NCBI RefSeq assembly: GCF_009829925.1
Contig: NZ_SNVJ01000013.1
Span: 1-64,000, forward strand
Direction of reading: 5' to 3'
DNA from: Teichococcus coralli
Lineage (GTDB): Bacteria > Pseudomonadota > Alphaproteobacteria > Acetobacterales > Acetobacteraceae
Length of the DNA: 64,000 nucleotides
Positions 48,122 to 57,739 of the stretch are shown here, piece by piece. The translations under genes and the position numbers were made by a program. The stretch's first letter is position 1; each line of letters starts with the position of its first letter. Under the pieces are notes generated by a model, which was not told the origin of the DNA, did no database searches, and saw only the letters and a program-made list of their open reading frames with translations.

Positions 48122-50755
48122 ATGGCCGAGACCGAACCGCAATCCCCGCCGCCCACCATCCGCCGCGAGGACTACCGCCCGCCCGCCTTTCTGGTCGATC
48201 AGGTGGACCTGCACCTCGCCCTGCACCCCACCGCGACGCGGGTGAAGGCGAAGCTGGCGCTGCGCCGCAATCCCGCCGCCGCGCCCGCGGCCGACCTGGA
48301 GCTGGATGGCGAGGCGCTGACACTGCTCGCCGCCCGGCTGGATGGCGCCCCCCTCGGCGCCGACCGCCTGGCCCACCTGCCCGGCGGCGGGCTGCGCGTC
48401 GCCGATGTGCCGGCGGCCTTCACGCTGGAGACCGAGGTGGGGATCTCGCCCGAGGCCAACAGCGAGCTTTCCGGCCTTTACCTTTCCGGCGGCAACTACT
48501 TCACCCAGTGCGAGGCCGAGGGCTTCCGCCGCATCACCTATTTCCCCGACCGGCCGGACGTGATGGCGCGCTACACCACCACGCTGGAGGCCGACCGCGC
48601 CGCCTGCCCGGTGCTGCTCTCCAACGGCAACCCCGACGGCGCCGGCGAACTGCCGGACGGCCGCCACTGGGCCCGCTGGGTCGATCCGCACCCGAAGCCT
48701 TCCTACCTGTTCGCCGTGGTGGCCGGCGATCTCGTCGCCATGCGGGACCGCTTCACCACCCGCTCGGGCCGCAAGGTCGCGCTCGGCATCTATGTGCGGA
48801 AGGGCGACGAGGACGCCTGCGGCCACGCCATGGATTCGCTGAAGCGCTCGATGGCCTGGGACGAGGACACCTACGGCCTCGAATACGACCTCGACGTCTT
48901 CAACATCGCCGCCGTCTCCGACTTCAACATGGGGGCGATGGAGAACAAGGGACTCAACGTCTTCAACACCAAATACATCCTGGCGCGGCCGGAAACCGCG
49001 ACCGATGCGGACTACGAGGGCATCGAGACCGTCGTCGCGCACGAGTACTTCCACAACTGGACGGGCAATCGCGTCACCTGCCGCGACTGGTTCCAGCTTT
49101 CGCTGAAGGAGGGGCTGACCGTCTTCCGCGACCAGCACTTCAGCGCCGACCAGGGCTCGGCGGCGGTGAAGCGCATCGGCGACGTGCGCCGCCTGCGTGC
49201 CGCCCAGTTCCCCGAGGACGCGGGGCCGATGGCGCATCCGGTGCGCCCGGATTCCTACGTCGAGATCAACAACTTCTACACCGCCACGGTGTACCAGAAG
49301 GGCGCCGAGGTGGTGCGGATGATGCGCCGCCTGATCGGCGAGGCCAATTTCCGCAAGGGCATGGACCTCTACATCGCCCGGCACGACAACCAGGCCGTGA
49401 CGATCGAGGACTTTGTCCGCGCCATGCAGGACGCCTCGGGGACCGACCTTTCCCGCTTCGCCCGCTGGTACGCCCAGGCCGGCACGCCCGCGCTGCGCGT
49501 GCGCGACGCCTTCGACAAGGCCAGCGGCCGCTACACCCTGACGCTGGCGCAATCCACCCCGCCGACGCCCGGCCAGCCGGAGAAGCAGCCGGTGCCGATC
49601 CCCGTCGCCATGGGTCTGATCGGTCCCGATGGCGCGGAACTCCCCGGCGCCGGCCTGCTGTTGCTGGAGGAGGCGGAGCAGGGCTTCACCTTCGAGGGGC
49701 TGCCGGCGAAGCCGGTGCCCTCGCTGCTGCGCGGCTATTCCGCGCCGGTGAAGCTTTCCGGCCTTTCGCTGGAGCAACTCGGCTTTCTCGCTGCGCATGA
49801 CACGGACCCCTTCGTCCGCTGGGATTCGGCGCAGCAATACGCGACCGCCGAGATGCTGCGCCTGGTCGAGGAGGTTCGCAGCCAGAAGCCGCTCGCCCTG
49901 CCGGAAGGGCTGGCCGCCATCTTCGGCGCCGCGCTGGACCGCGCCATGGAGGACCCCGCCTTCGCCGCCGAGGCGCTGGTGCTGCCCTCGGAGGATTTCG
50001 TCGCCGACCAGATGGCGGTGGCCGATCCCGAGGCGATCCACGCCATGCGGCAGTTCCTGCGCGGCGCGCTCGGCACCCGCTTCTCGCCACGCCTCGCCGC
50101 GCTGCACGGCGCACTGGAGGAGACCGGCCCCTATCGCATCGACGGCGCCTCGATCGGCCGCCGGGCGTTGCGCAATGCCAGCCTCGCCTATCTCGCGCGG
50201 GCCGAAGGAGCGGCGGGCGCCGAGGGCCTGGCCCGTGCCGAGCAGCAGTTCGAGGCCGGCCGCAACATGACCGACGTGCTCGCCGCCCTGCGGGTGCTGG
50301 CGGATTCCGACAGCCCGGCCCGGCAGGCGGCGCTGGATGCGTTCCACGGGAAATGGCGGCATGACGACCTGGTGCTGGACAAGTGGTTCGCCATCCAGGC
50401 CAGCGCCGCGCGGCCGGACGCGCTGGAGGCCGTTCGCGCCCTGGCGCGGCACCCGGATTTCGACCTGCGCAACCCCAACCGCGCGCGGTCCCTGATCGGC
50501 GCCTTCGCCGCCGGCAACCCGGCCCGCTTCCACGACGCCTCGGGCGACGGCTACCGCTTCCTGGCCGAGATGGTGATCGCGCTGGATGCGGTGAACACGC
50601 AGGTGGCCGCGCGCCTGGTCTCGCCGCTCGGGCTGTGGAAGCGGCAGGACGCGGCGCGCGGCGCCCTGATGCGCGCCGGGCTGGAGCGCATCCTGGCCCG
50701 GCCGGGCCTCTCCAAGGGGACCTATGAGAAGGTCTCCAAAAGCCTCGCCGCCTGA
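48122..50755 (+). CDS. pepN: Aminopeptidase N
   Basis: This is a cytoplasmic M1-family zinc aminopeptidase of 877 residues that removes N-terminal residues from peptides. It has the substrate-binding GAMENKGLNVFN motif (near residue 274), zinc site HEYFHNWTGNRVTCR, and Glu 18 residues later in SLKEGLTVFRDQ. The C-terminal domain of alpha-solenoid helices is of the proteobacterial PepN type and includes DUF3458. The length is close to the E. coli enzyme. The ATG at 48122 is supported by GGAGGG ten bases before it. The response regulator gene follows after nine bases. Confidence 0.97.
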   Translation: MAETEPQSPPPTIRREDYRPPAFLVDQVDLHLALHPTATRVKAKLALRRNPAAAPAADLELDGEALTLLAARLDGAPLGADRLAHLPGGGLRVADVPAAFTLETEVGISPEANSELSGLYLSGGNYFTQCEAEGFRRITYFPDRPDVMARYTTTLEADRAACPVLLSNGNPDGAGELPDGRHWARWVDPHPKPSYLFAVVAGDLVAMRDRFTTRSGRKVALGIYVRKGDEDACGHAMDSLKRSMAWDEDTYGLEYDLDVFNIAAVSDFNMGAMENKGLNVFNTKYILARPETATDADYEGIETVVAHEYFHNWTGNRVTCRDWFQLSLKEGLTVFRDQHFSADQGSAAVKRIGDVRRLRAAQFPEDAGPMAHPVRPDSYVEINNFYTATVYQKGAEVVRMMRRLIGEANFRKGMDLYIARHDNQAVTIEDFVRAMQDASGTDLSRFARWYAQAGTPALRVRDAFDKASGRYTLTLAQSTPPTPGQPEKQPVPIPVAMGLIGPDGAELPGAGLLLLEEAEQGFTFEGLPAKPVPSLLRGYSAPVKLSGLSLEQLGFLAAHDTDPFVRWDSAQQYATAEMLRLVEEVRSQKPLALPEGLAAIFGAALDRAMEDPAFAAEALVLPSEDFVADQMAVADPEAIHAMRQFLRGALGTRFSPRLAALHGALEETGPYRIDGASIGRRALRNASLAYLARAEGAAGAEGLARAEQQFEAGRNMTDVLAALRVLADSDSPARQAALDAFHGKWRHDDLVLDKWFAIQASAARPDALEAVRALARHPDFDLRNPNRARSLIGAFAAGNPARFHDASGDGYRFLAEMVIALDAVNTQVAARLVSPLGLWKRQDAARGALMRAGLERILARPGLSKGTYEKVSKSLAA

Positions 50756-50764
50756 GGCCGCGGC

Positions 50765-51454
50765 ATGCGCATCCTGGTGATCGAGGACGATGCCGCGACG
50801 GCCGACTACATCGCCAAGGGCCTGGGCGAGGAGGGCTACGTGGTTGACGTCGCGCGCAACGGCAGGGACGGGCTCTACCTCGCCCTGAACGAGCCCTTCG
50901 ACGTCATCGTCAGCGACCGCATGCTGCCGGGGCCGGACGGGCTCGCCATCCTGCGGGCGCTGCGCGCCTCCGGCATCGCCACGCCGGTGCTGATGCTGAC
51001 GGCGCTCAGCGAGGTGGACCGGCGCGTCGAGGGACTGGAAGCCGGGGCGGACGACTATCTCGCCAAGCCCTTCGCCTTCGCCGAGCTGCGCGCCCGCGTC
51101 CGCGCCCTGGCCCGCCGCCCGGCGCCGCAGGCGGAGGTGACGGAGCTGGCGGTGGGCGACCTGCGGATGGACCTGCTGCGCCGCACCGTGGCCCGCGGCG
51201 GTCGCGCGATGGAGATGCTGCCCACCGAGTTCCGCCTGCTGGAGTTCATGATGCGCCATCCCGGCCAGGTGCTCACGCGCACCCTGCTGCTGGAAAAGGT
51301 CTGGGACTTCTCCTTCGACCCCACCACCAACGTCGTGGACGTGCATGTCAGCCGGGTGCGCCGCAAGCTGGAGGCCGGCGGCGAGGCGCCGATGATCCGC
51401 ACCGTGCGCGGCGCCGGCTACGTCCTGGCGCCGCCCGCGCCGGAGGGCGGCTGA
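50765..51454 (+). CDS. OmpR-family response regulator
   Basis: This two-component DNA-binding regulator of 229 residues has a receiver domain at residues 1-115 with acidic pair EDD, phosphoacceptor D51 (VIVSDRMLPG), a Thr in MLTAL and Lys in LAKPF. A winged-helix output domain occupies ~130-222 (LPTEFRLLEFMMRHPGQV and VVDVHVSRVRRKL). It is paired with the histidine kinase gene two bases downstream. The target genes are unknown; the efflux operon nearby is one candidate, but there is no direct evidence. Confidence 0.95.
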   Translation: MRILVIEDDAATADYIAKGLGEEGYVVDVARNGRDGLYLALNEPFDVIVSDRMLPGPDGLAILRALRASGIATPVLMLTALSEVDRRVEGLEAGADDYLAKPFAFAELRARVRALARRPAPQAEVTELAVGDLRMDLLRRTVARGGRAMEMLPTEFRLLEFMMRHPGQVLTRTLLLEKVWDFSFDPTTNVVDVHVSRVRRKLEAGGEAPMIRTVRGAGYVLAPPAPEGG

Positions 51455-51456
51455 GC

Positions 51457-52830
51457 TTGCGGCTGCCCGGGCCGCGCAGCTTCGCGCCCCGCGTGGCGCT
51501 GCTGGTCGGCGTCGTGGTGCTGGTGACCTCCTTCCTGGGCGCCGGCTGGGGCTGGCTGCGCGCGCAGGAAGCGCTGCGGCGGCAGCTCGATCTCGTGCTG
51601 GCCGCCGATGCCGAGGGGCTGCTGCGCGACTACGAGACCTATGGCCTGCGCGGCCTGGCGGACGCGGCGGCGGTCTATGCGCGGCGCGGCGGGCCGCTGC
51701 GCGTGCTGCTGCTGGCGCCGAACGGTCATCCGATCGCCGGCCGGCTGCCCGGCGCCCCGGCGCGGCTGCGCGGCTTCGCCACCCTGTCGCCGCAGGAAGG
51801 GGAGAGCCGCCTGCGCGCGCTGGGCGCCATCCTGCCGGACGGCAGCAACCTGATCGTCGCCACCGACCTCGCCCTGGTGGACCGGGCCGCCACCGCCCTG
51901 GCCTGGACGCCGCCGATCGCCGGCGGGCTGGCGGCGCTGCTGGCGCTGGTGCTGGGCTTCCTGGTGGCGCGGCGGCTGGAGCGGCGCCTCGCCGGCATCA
52001 GCACCGCCGCCCGTGCGGTGATGGCCGGCGACCTGGCCCGCCGCCTGCCCGAAAGCGGCACGGGCGACGAGTTCGACCGCCTCGCCGACACCATCAACGC
52101 CATGCTGGCGCGCATCGAGGCGCTGGTGGCCGAGGTGCGGCAGGTGACGGACGACGTGGCGCATGACCTGCGCTCGCCGCTCTCCCGCCTGCGCCAGCGG
52201 CTGGAGGCGGCGCTGGCCCGGCCGCGCGCGGCGGAAGCCGATGCCGCCATGCTGGAAGGCGCCGTGGCCGAGCTGGACCAGATCCTCGCCACCTTCGCCG
52301 CGCTTCTCCGCATTGCCCGCACCGAGGCGGGAGCGGGGCGGGAGGGCTTCGTGCCGGTGGACCTTTCCGCCCTGGTGGAGGGAGTGGCGGAAGTCTATGG
52401 GCCGGTGGCCGAGGAGGCCGGGCGTGCCCTGCGCGCCGAGGTGGCGCCGGGCCAGGCGATCCCGGGCAGCGCGGCGCTGTTGCGGCAGGCGGTGGCCAAC
52501 CTGCTGGACAATGCGCTCGGCCATGGCGGCGGCACGGTCCATGTGGTGCTGCGGCCCGGCCCCGTGCTGAGCGTGGCGGATGAAGGCCCCGGAGTTCCGC
52601 CGGAGGAGCGCGGGCGCGTGCTGCGCCGCTTCTACCGGCTCGACCGCAGCCGCAACACGCCCGGCACCGGGCTGGGCCTGGCGCTGGTGGCCGCCGTGGC
52701 GCGGCTGCATGGGGGCCAGGTGACGCTGGGCGAAGGGCCGGGCGGCCGCGGGCTGGGCGTCACGCTCGACCTGCGCGGGGAGGCGGCTTCCAGCGCGCCC
52801 GCCCTTCCCGGCGCGGCGCCCGGTTCCTGA
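51457..52830 (+). CDS. Sensor histidine kinase
   Basis: This inner membrane kinase of 457 residues has a transmembrane helix at ~13-30, a periplasmic sensor region at ~31-150, a second helix at ~151-172 (LAALLALVLGFLVA) and a HAMP domain. The H-box is DDVAHDLRSPLSRLRQRLE, and the ATPase boxes are N (NLLDNALGHGG), G1 (VADEGPGVP) and G2 (GTGLGLALVAAV). The start is TTG, with GGAGG ten bases before it, and is coupled to the response regulator stop. The signal is unknown. The periplasmic part is small and lacks recognisable metal-binding motifs. Confidence 0.93.
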   Translation: MRLPGPRSFAPRVALLVGVVVLVTSFLGAGWGWLRAQEALRRQLDLVLAADAEGLLRDYETYGLRGLADAAAVYARRGGPLRVLLLAPNGHPIAGRLPGAPARLRGFATLSPQEGESRLRALGAILPDGSNLIVATDLALVDRAATALAWTPPIAGGLAALLALVLGFLVARRLERRLAGISTAARAVMAGDLARRLPESGTGDEFDRLADTINAMLARIEALVAEVRQVTDDVAHDLRSPLSRLRQRLEAALARPRAAEADAAMLEGAVAELDQILATFAALLRIARTEAGAGREGFVPVDLSALVEGVAEVYGPVAEEAGRALRAEVAPGQAIPGSAALLRQAVANLLDNALGHGGGTVHVVLRPGPVLSVADEGPGVPPEERGRVLRRFYRLDRSRNTPGTGLGLALVAAVARLHGGQVTLGEGPGGRGLGVTLDLRGEAASSAPALPGAAPGS

Positions 52831-52851
52831 GGGCGCCGCCCGCCGCCTGCC

Positions 52852-53877
52852 TCAGCTGGCCGAGGCCGGCACCGCAAAGCCGCGCTGCCCGCGGTTCCGC
52901 AGCAGGCTGCGCAGGAAGCCGACACCCCAGGCCATGTGCATGACCATGGCCGCCGGCCCCGCCGCCGCCAGCCAGGGATCGCGCTTGCGGAAGGCGAGCG
53001 CGGCACCCCAGCCCAGGCACAGCGCGGCATAGAGGGCCGGCACCAGCAGGGCGGGCAGCCAGAAGGGCGCCACCAGCAGGGCCGCCACATTGCCGAGCAG
53101 CGCGATCACCGGCGCCATCTGCCGCGGCTTCGGCCGCAGCCGGTGCTTCAGCAGGGTGCGCGCCCGCCCGGCCCCGTGCTTCACGTATTGCCGCGCCAGC
53201 GAGGCCAGGTCCTTGCGCGGGAAATAGGTCACGGGATGGTCGGCGCAGAGCCAGATGCGGCCGCCCGCCGCGCGGGCGCGCTGGTCCAGCTCGGCATCCT
53301 CGTTGTGGGTGAAGCTTTCGTCGTAGCCGCCGATCGAGAGAAAGAAGGCCCGGTCGAAGGCGGCGTGGTGGCCGTGGTCCACCCACTCCGAGCGCAGCCC
53401 GAGCCGGTGCGCCGAGCCGCCATTGCCGAGCCGGCTGTTCTGCGCCGCCGCGATGCCGCGCTGCATGCCCTGATGGCCGACGGTAAGCATGGGCACCACC
53501 ACCGAGGTCGCATCCTGCGCGCGCAGGCCCGCGACCACGCCGGTGACGAAGCCGGGCGGGTACCAGGCATGGGCGTCGGCGCGCAGGATGACGCGCGACT
53601 CGCGCGCGGCGACCCGGGCGGCCAGGTTGACGGCGGCGGACTGCAGGCGCGCCGGGTTCTCGACGAGACGGATCTCCGGATGCCTCGCCGCCAGGGCATG
53701 CACGATCTCGGCGGTGCGGTCATGGCTGCCGCCGTCCAGCACCAGGATCTCCAGCCGGAAGGTATCGCCCTGCGTCAGCAGGGATTCCAGGCAGGGGCCG
53801 ATGTAGTGTTCCTCGTTCAGGACGGGAACGGCCAGCGTGATGAGCTCGCGCGCCTGCGCGGGTGTGGCGACGGACAT
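52852..53877 (-). CDS. ExoA-like family 2 glycosyltransferase
   Basis: This membrane-associated glycosyltransferase of 341 residues has the GT-A start ITLAVPVLNEEHYIGPCLES, nucleotide-binding VLDGGSHDRTAEI and the DXD-type motif RADAHAWYPPGF. The acceptor-side motif is NEDAELDQRAR, and two to three membrane helices lie near the C-terminus. It resembles succinoglycan ExoA. No other polysaccharide genes are adjacent. A small membrane-protein gene lies 116 bases upstream on the same strand. It is convergent with the histidine kinase gene. Confidence 0.85.
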   Translation of the reverse strand: MSVATPAQARELITLAVPVLNEEHYIGPCLESLLTQGDTFRLEILVLDGGSHDRTAEIVHALAARHPEIRLVENPARLQSAAVNLAARVAARESRVILRADAHAWYPPGFVTGVVAGLRAQDATSVVVPMLTVGHQGMQRGIAAAQNSRLGNGGSAHRLGLRSEWVDHGHHAAFDRAFFLSIGGYDESFTHNEDAELDQRARAAGGRIWLCADHPVTYFPRKDLASLARQYVKHGAGRARTLLKHRLRPKPRQMAPVIALLGNVAALLVAPFWLPALLVPALYAALCLGWGAALAFRKRDPWLAAAGPAAMVMHMAWGVGFLRSLLRNRGQRGFAVPASAS

Positions 53878-53993
53878 GGTCGGTCTGACTCCTGGTCGGG
53901 AGGCTCTACCGGACAAGTCCCTTCCAGGGCCAGCCTGGGCTTGTCGGAAAGCCGGCGCCGGGCCGTCACAGATTGGACAGCCCGGGCGGCGGC

Positions 53994-54218
53994 TCAGAGG
54001 GCCAGCAGGAAGCCGATGATGGCGGCCCAGAGCAGCAGCGAGAAGAACAGGCCGAACAGCAGCCCGCGGGCCGGCGACGGGCGCCCCTCGGCGAAGCGCC
54101 GCGCCTGCCGCACCATTTCCGCGAGCGGAGTCGCCGCCGCGTGCCCGCCGCTGCGGGAAGACGTCTCGGCAAGAGGCACAGGCCGCATGATACGGTCTTC
54201 CTTCAGCTCGATGGTCAT
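53994..54218 (-). CDS. Small membrane protein (74 aa)
   Basis: This short protein has a polar N-terminus (MTIELKEDRIMRPVPLAE) and one C-terminal transmembrane helix (LLFGLFFSLLLWAAIIGFLLAL) that runs to the end. AAAGG lies before the ATG at 54218; an in-frame ATG at 54245 has no ribosome site. The topology is tail-anchored. The function is unknown. It lies upstream of the ExoA-like gene on the same strand and could be its partner. Confidence 0.58.
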   Translation of the reverse strand: MTIELKEDRIMRPVPLAETSSRSGGHAAATPLAEMVRQARRFAEGRPSPARGLLFGLFFSLLLWAAIIGFLLAL

Positions 54219-54245
54219 GGCGGGCCTTTCCGAAGCGATGCTCAT

Positions 54246-54623
54246 CCAGGCAGACCTCTGGGTGCGGGGCAGCTTTCACCAGGAATTTACCAAGTCGCGC
54301 ACGTTTCCGCGAGGCCGAATCTTGGGGAAAATCGCCTCCCTGGATCATTTGGTGGCGGAAGGCGGGTGTTGAAGGGCCGGACCTTGCGCGAGGGGACTGC
54401 ATTCGGCGCTGCGGCGGGCCGGAGCGCACCGCAAGCCGGCCGAATCGGAGACCCACGCATTGGTTGAGAATCATGGGGACGGAAAGCCGCCCGGCGGCGG
54501 TGCCTCGCCCTGCCCGTGCCCGGCAGCAAAAGACCCAGGCGGGCAGAAGACCCAGGCGGGAAGACCGGGCGGGCAGAAGAAGGGTGGAGGGGCCGGGGGA
54601 ACCCCTTTCCCGGCCTTTCTCCC
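54246..54623. other. 378-base gap without a gene
   Basis: This is the non-coding stretch between the small membrane protein and the second RND pump gene. The left third (54275-54365) is less GC-rich and probably holds the promoter of the membrane protein/glycosyltransferase unit. At 54530-54590 an imperfect direct repeat of AGACCCAGGCGGGCAGA occurs three times. I see no RNA gene or clear terminator; the T-poor end suggests factor-dependent termination for the efflux operon. Confidence 0.5.
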
Positions 54624-57600
54624 CTACTCCGCCGCCGCCGGAAGGGCGGACGTCCGGCGTCGCCGCAGCCGGTCCAGCATCAGGAAAATGACCGGGGTGG
54701 TGTAGAGCGTGAGCAACTGCGAGACGACCAGCCCGCCGATGATGGTGATGCCGAGCGGCTGCCGCATCTCCGCCCCCGTGCCGGTGCCGAGCGCCAGCGG
54801 CACGGCGCCGAACAGCGCGGCGAGGGTGGTCATCAGGATCGGCCGGAAGCGGTCGCGGCAGGCGGCGAGGATGGCGGCGGCGCTGCCCAGGCCTTCGGTA
54901 CGCTCGTGCTCCAGGGCGAAGTCCACCAGCATGATGGCGTTCTTCTTCACGATGCCCATCAGCAGGATCACGCCGATCAAGGCCATCACCGAGAAGGCGG
55001 TGCCGGTGGCCAGCAGCGCCAGCAGCGCGCCCAGCCCGGCGGTCGGCAGCGTTGAGATGATGGTCAGCGGATGGATGAAGCTCTCGTAGAGGATGCCGAG
55101 CACCAGGTAGATCGAGACCAGCGCGGCCAGGATCAGCAGCGGCTGGGAGCGGCTGAAGTCGTTGAAGGCGGCCGCGTTGCCGCCGTATTGCGAGCGGATC
55201 GAGCCCGGCAGCAGCACCTCGCGCTCGGCCTGCTGCACCAGCGCGGTGGCGTCGCTGAGGGCGATGCCCTCGCCGAGGTTGAAGGTGATGGTGGTGGCCG
55301 GGAACTGCCCGCGATGCGTGACGCGCAGCGGCGCCACGTCCCGCTCCACATGCGCCAGCGCGCCGAGCGGCACCTGCGTGCCGTCGCTGGCCGGCACGAA
55401 GAGGCGGTTGAGCTGGGTGGAGGCCTGCTGCAGCGCCGGGTCGATCTCCAGCACCACTTTGTACTGGTTGCGGCTGCCGTAGATGGTGGAGACCTGCCGC
55501 TGCGAGAAGGCGTTGTTGAGCGCCGTGCTGACGTCGTCCATGCCGACGCCGAGCCGCGCGGCGGCGTCGCGGTCGATCACCACGCGGTTCACCAGGCCGG
55601 AACGCTCCTGGTCGCTGGAGACGTCGGCCAGGCCCGGCACGGTGCGCAGCTTCTCGACCATGGTGTTGGTCCACTGGCGCAGCTCGTCGAGGTCGGTGCC
55701 GAGCAGGATGTAGGAGTAGGAGGCGTTGCCCGGCCGCCCGCCGATATAGATGTCCTGCTGCGCGCGCAGGAAGGCGTTGACGCCGGGGATGCGCCCGAGC
55801 GGCGCGCGCAGCCGGGCGATCACCTCGTTGGCCGAGGCGTCGCGCTCCTCCCGCGGCTTCAGCGCGACGTAGAAGCTGGCCGAGCTGGTGCCGCCATTCC
55901 AGGAACTGGTGCCGATCGAGGCGCCGACGCTGGCCACCGCCGGGTCGCGCTGGATGATCCTCGTCACCGCCTTGGTCAGCCGCTCCATGGTGGCGAAGGA
56001 GGTGTCCGGCGCCGCCTGGGCGTTGCCGACCAGCAGGCCGGTGTCCTGCTCCGGGAAGAAGCCCTTGGGCACCACGACGTAGAGCCAGACGGTGAGCGCG
56101 ACGAAGCCGAGATTGGCCAGCACCATCAGCCAGCGGAAGCGCAGCACCACGCCGAGCGAGCGCATGTAGCCGCGCACCACCGCGCCCATCGCCGCCTCGA
56201 AGGCGCGGCCGAAGCGGCCGGGCGGCTTCTCCTTGCCCGAGGGGCCGGGCGGCGGGTCGAGATAGGCGGCGATCATCGGCGTGAGGGTGAGCGCCAGCAC
56301 CGCCGAGATGCCGACGGCGATGGCCAGCGTGGCGGAGAACTCGCGGAAGAAGCGGCCGACCAGCCCCGGCATGGCCAGCAGCGGGATGAACACCGCGATC
56401 AGCGAGACGGTGATCGAGACGATGGTGAAGCCGATCTGCCGCGCCCCCTCCAGCGCCGCCTGGAAGGCGGGCATGCCGCGCTCGCGCATCCGCGCCATGT
56501 TCTCGATCATCACGATGGCGTCGTCCACCACGAAGCCGACCGAGATGATCAGCGCCATCAGCGAGAAGTTGTTGAGCGAGTAGCCCAGCAGCCAGATGAC
56601 GAAGAGCGTGCCGAGCAGGGAGAGCGGCACGGTGGCGCAGGCCGCCAGCGTGGGCCCGAGCCGGCGCAGGAACAGCGCCACCACGCCGACCACCAGCGCG
56701 ATGGTGACCAGCAGCGTGAACTCCACCTCCTCCACGCTGGCATGGATGGTGCCGGAGCGGTCGCTCATGATGGAGAGGTGCACGCCGCCGGGCACCCATT
56801 TCTGCATCTGCGGCAGCAGGCCCTTCACTCCCGCCACCACGTCCAGCACGTTGGCGTCGGCCTGCTTGAACACCATCAGCAGGATGGCCTGGCGGTCGTT
56901 GAACCAGGCCGCCTGCCGGCTGGAGCGCGTGCCGTCCCGCACCTCGGCGAGCTGCGAGAGGCGGGTGATGCCGCCGTCCGCGCTCTTCACCACTAGTGTG
57001 CGGTACTGCTCGGCGCGGCTGAGGCGATCGTTCACCGACAGCATGGCCGACTGCTCCGGCCCCTCGATGCTGCCCACCGGCTGCGTGACGTTGGCGCTGG
57101 TGATGGCGGTGCGGATGTCGTCCAGCGAGACGCCGGCGGCGGCGGCGGCGTCCGGGTTGACGGCGACGCGCACCGCCGGCTGGTCGGCGCCGCCCACCTG
57201 CACCTGCGCCACGCCCAGAACCTGCGAGAGCCGCTGCGCCACGATGCTGTCCGCCACGTCGTAGAGCGCGGTGGAGCGCAGGGTGTCCGAGGTCATCGCC
57301 AGGATCAGCACCGGCGCGTCGGCCGGGTTGATCTTGCGCACGCGCGGCGGGCTCGGCATGCCGGAGGGCAGGTCCTCGCGCGCCGCGTTCACCGCCGCCT
57401 GCACGTCCCGCGCCGCATCCGCCTGGCTGCGCGAGATGTCGAACTGGACGATGATGTTGCCGCTGCCGCTGGAGGCGAAGGCCGTCATCTCCGTGATGCC
57501 CGCCACCTCGCCGATGCGCCGCTCCAGCGGCGCCAGCACCGTCGCCGCCAGCGTCTCCGGGTTGGCGCCGGGCTGGCTGACGCTGATGAAGAGCGTCGGG

Positions 57601-57728
57601 ATATCGACCCGCGGCATGGAGGAGACGGGGAGCTGACGCAGCGCCACCAGTCCGGCCAGCGCCAGGCCCAGCGCCAGCAGCATGGTGCCGATCGGCCGCC
57701 GCAGGAAAGGCCCGGAGATCGAGAACAT
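54624..57728 (-). CDS. RND efflux pump, MdtC-like subunit
   Basis: This is an inner membrane proton-driven multidrug pump of the HAE1 class, 1034 residues with 12 expected helices and two large periplasmic loops. The proton-relay Asp pair is in GFVVDDAIVMIEN (near residue 405) and the relay Lys in GIVKKNAIMLVDFALE. The start FSISGPFLRRPIGTMLLA is typical. It lies 11 bases downstream of a second RND gene and is the last gene of the operon. In MdtABC systems two different RND subunits form a mixed trimer; this gene probably provides the MdtC-type subunit. Confidence 0.92.
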   Translation of the reverse strand: MFSISGPFLRRPIGTMLLALGLALAGLVALRQLPVSSMPRVDIPTLFISVSQPGANPETLAATVLAPLERRIGEVAGITEMTAFASSGSGNIIVQFDISRSQADAARDVQAAVNAAREDLPSGMPSPPRVRKINPADAPVLILAMTSDTLRSTALYDVADSIVAQRLSQVLGVAQVQVGGADQPAVRVAVNPDAAAAAGVSLDDIRTAITSANVTQPVGSIEGPEQSAMLSVNDRLSRAEQYRTLVVKSADGGITRLSQLAEVRDGTRSSRQAAWFNDRQAILLMVFKQADANVLDVVAGVKGLLPQMQKWVPGGVHLSIMSDRSGTIHASVEEVEFTLLVTIALVVGVVALFLRRLGPTLAACATVPLSLLGTLFVIWLLGYSLNNFSLMALIISVGFVVDDAIVMIENMARMRERGMPAFQAALEGARQIGFTIVSITVSLIAVFIPLLAMPGLVGRFFREFSATLAIAVGISAVLALTLTPMIAAYLDPPPGPSGKEKPPGRFGRAFEAAMGAVVRGYMRSLGVVLRFRWLMVLANLGFVALTVWLYVVVPKGFFPEQDTGLLVGNAQAAPDTSFATMERLTKAVTRIIQRDPAVASVGASIGTSSWNGGTSSASFYVALKPREERDASANEVIARLRAPLGRIPGVNAFLRAQQDIYIGGRPGNASYSYILLGTDLDELRQWTNTMVEKLRTVPGLADVSSDQERSGLVNRVVIDRDAAARLGVGMDDVSTALNNAFSQRQVSTIYGSRNQYKVVLEIDPALQQASTQLNRLFVPASDGTQVPLGALAHVERDVAPLRVTHRGQFPATTITFNLGEGIALSDATALVQQAEREVLLPGSIRSQYGGNAAAFNDFSRSQPLLILAALVSIYLVLGILYESFIHPLTIISTLPTAGLGALLALLATGTAFSVMALIGVILLMGIVKKNAIMLVDFALEHERTEGLGSAAAILAACRDRFRPILMTTLAALFGAVPLALGTGTGAEMRQPLGITIIGGLVVSQLLTLYTTPVIFLMLDRLRRRRTSALPAAAE

Positions 57729-57739
57729 TTCCTGTCCTC

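Noticed and set aside
47897..51346. An 1149-codon frame opposite pepN and the response regulator gene
   Set aside because: Both plus-strand genes show catalytic motifs in order. The minus frame has no recognisable domains.
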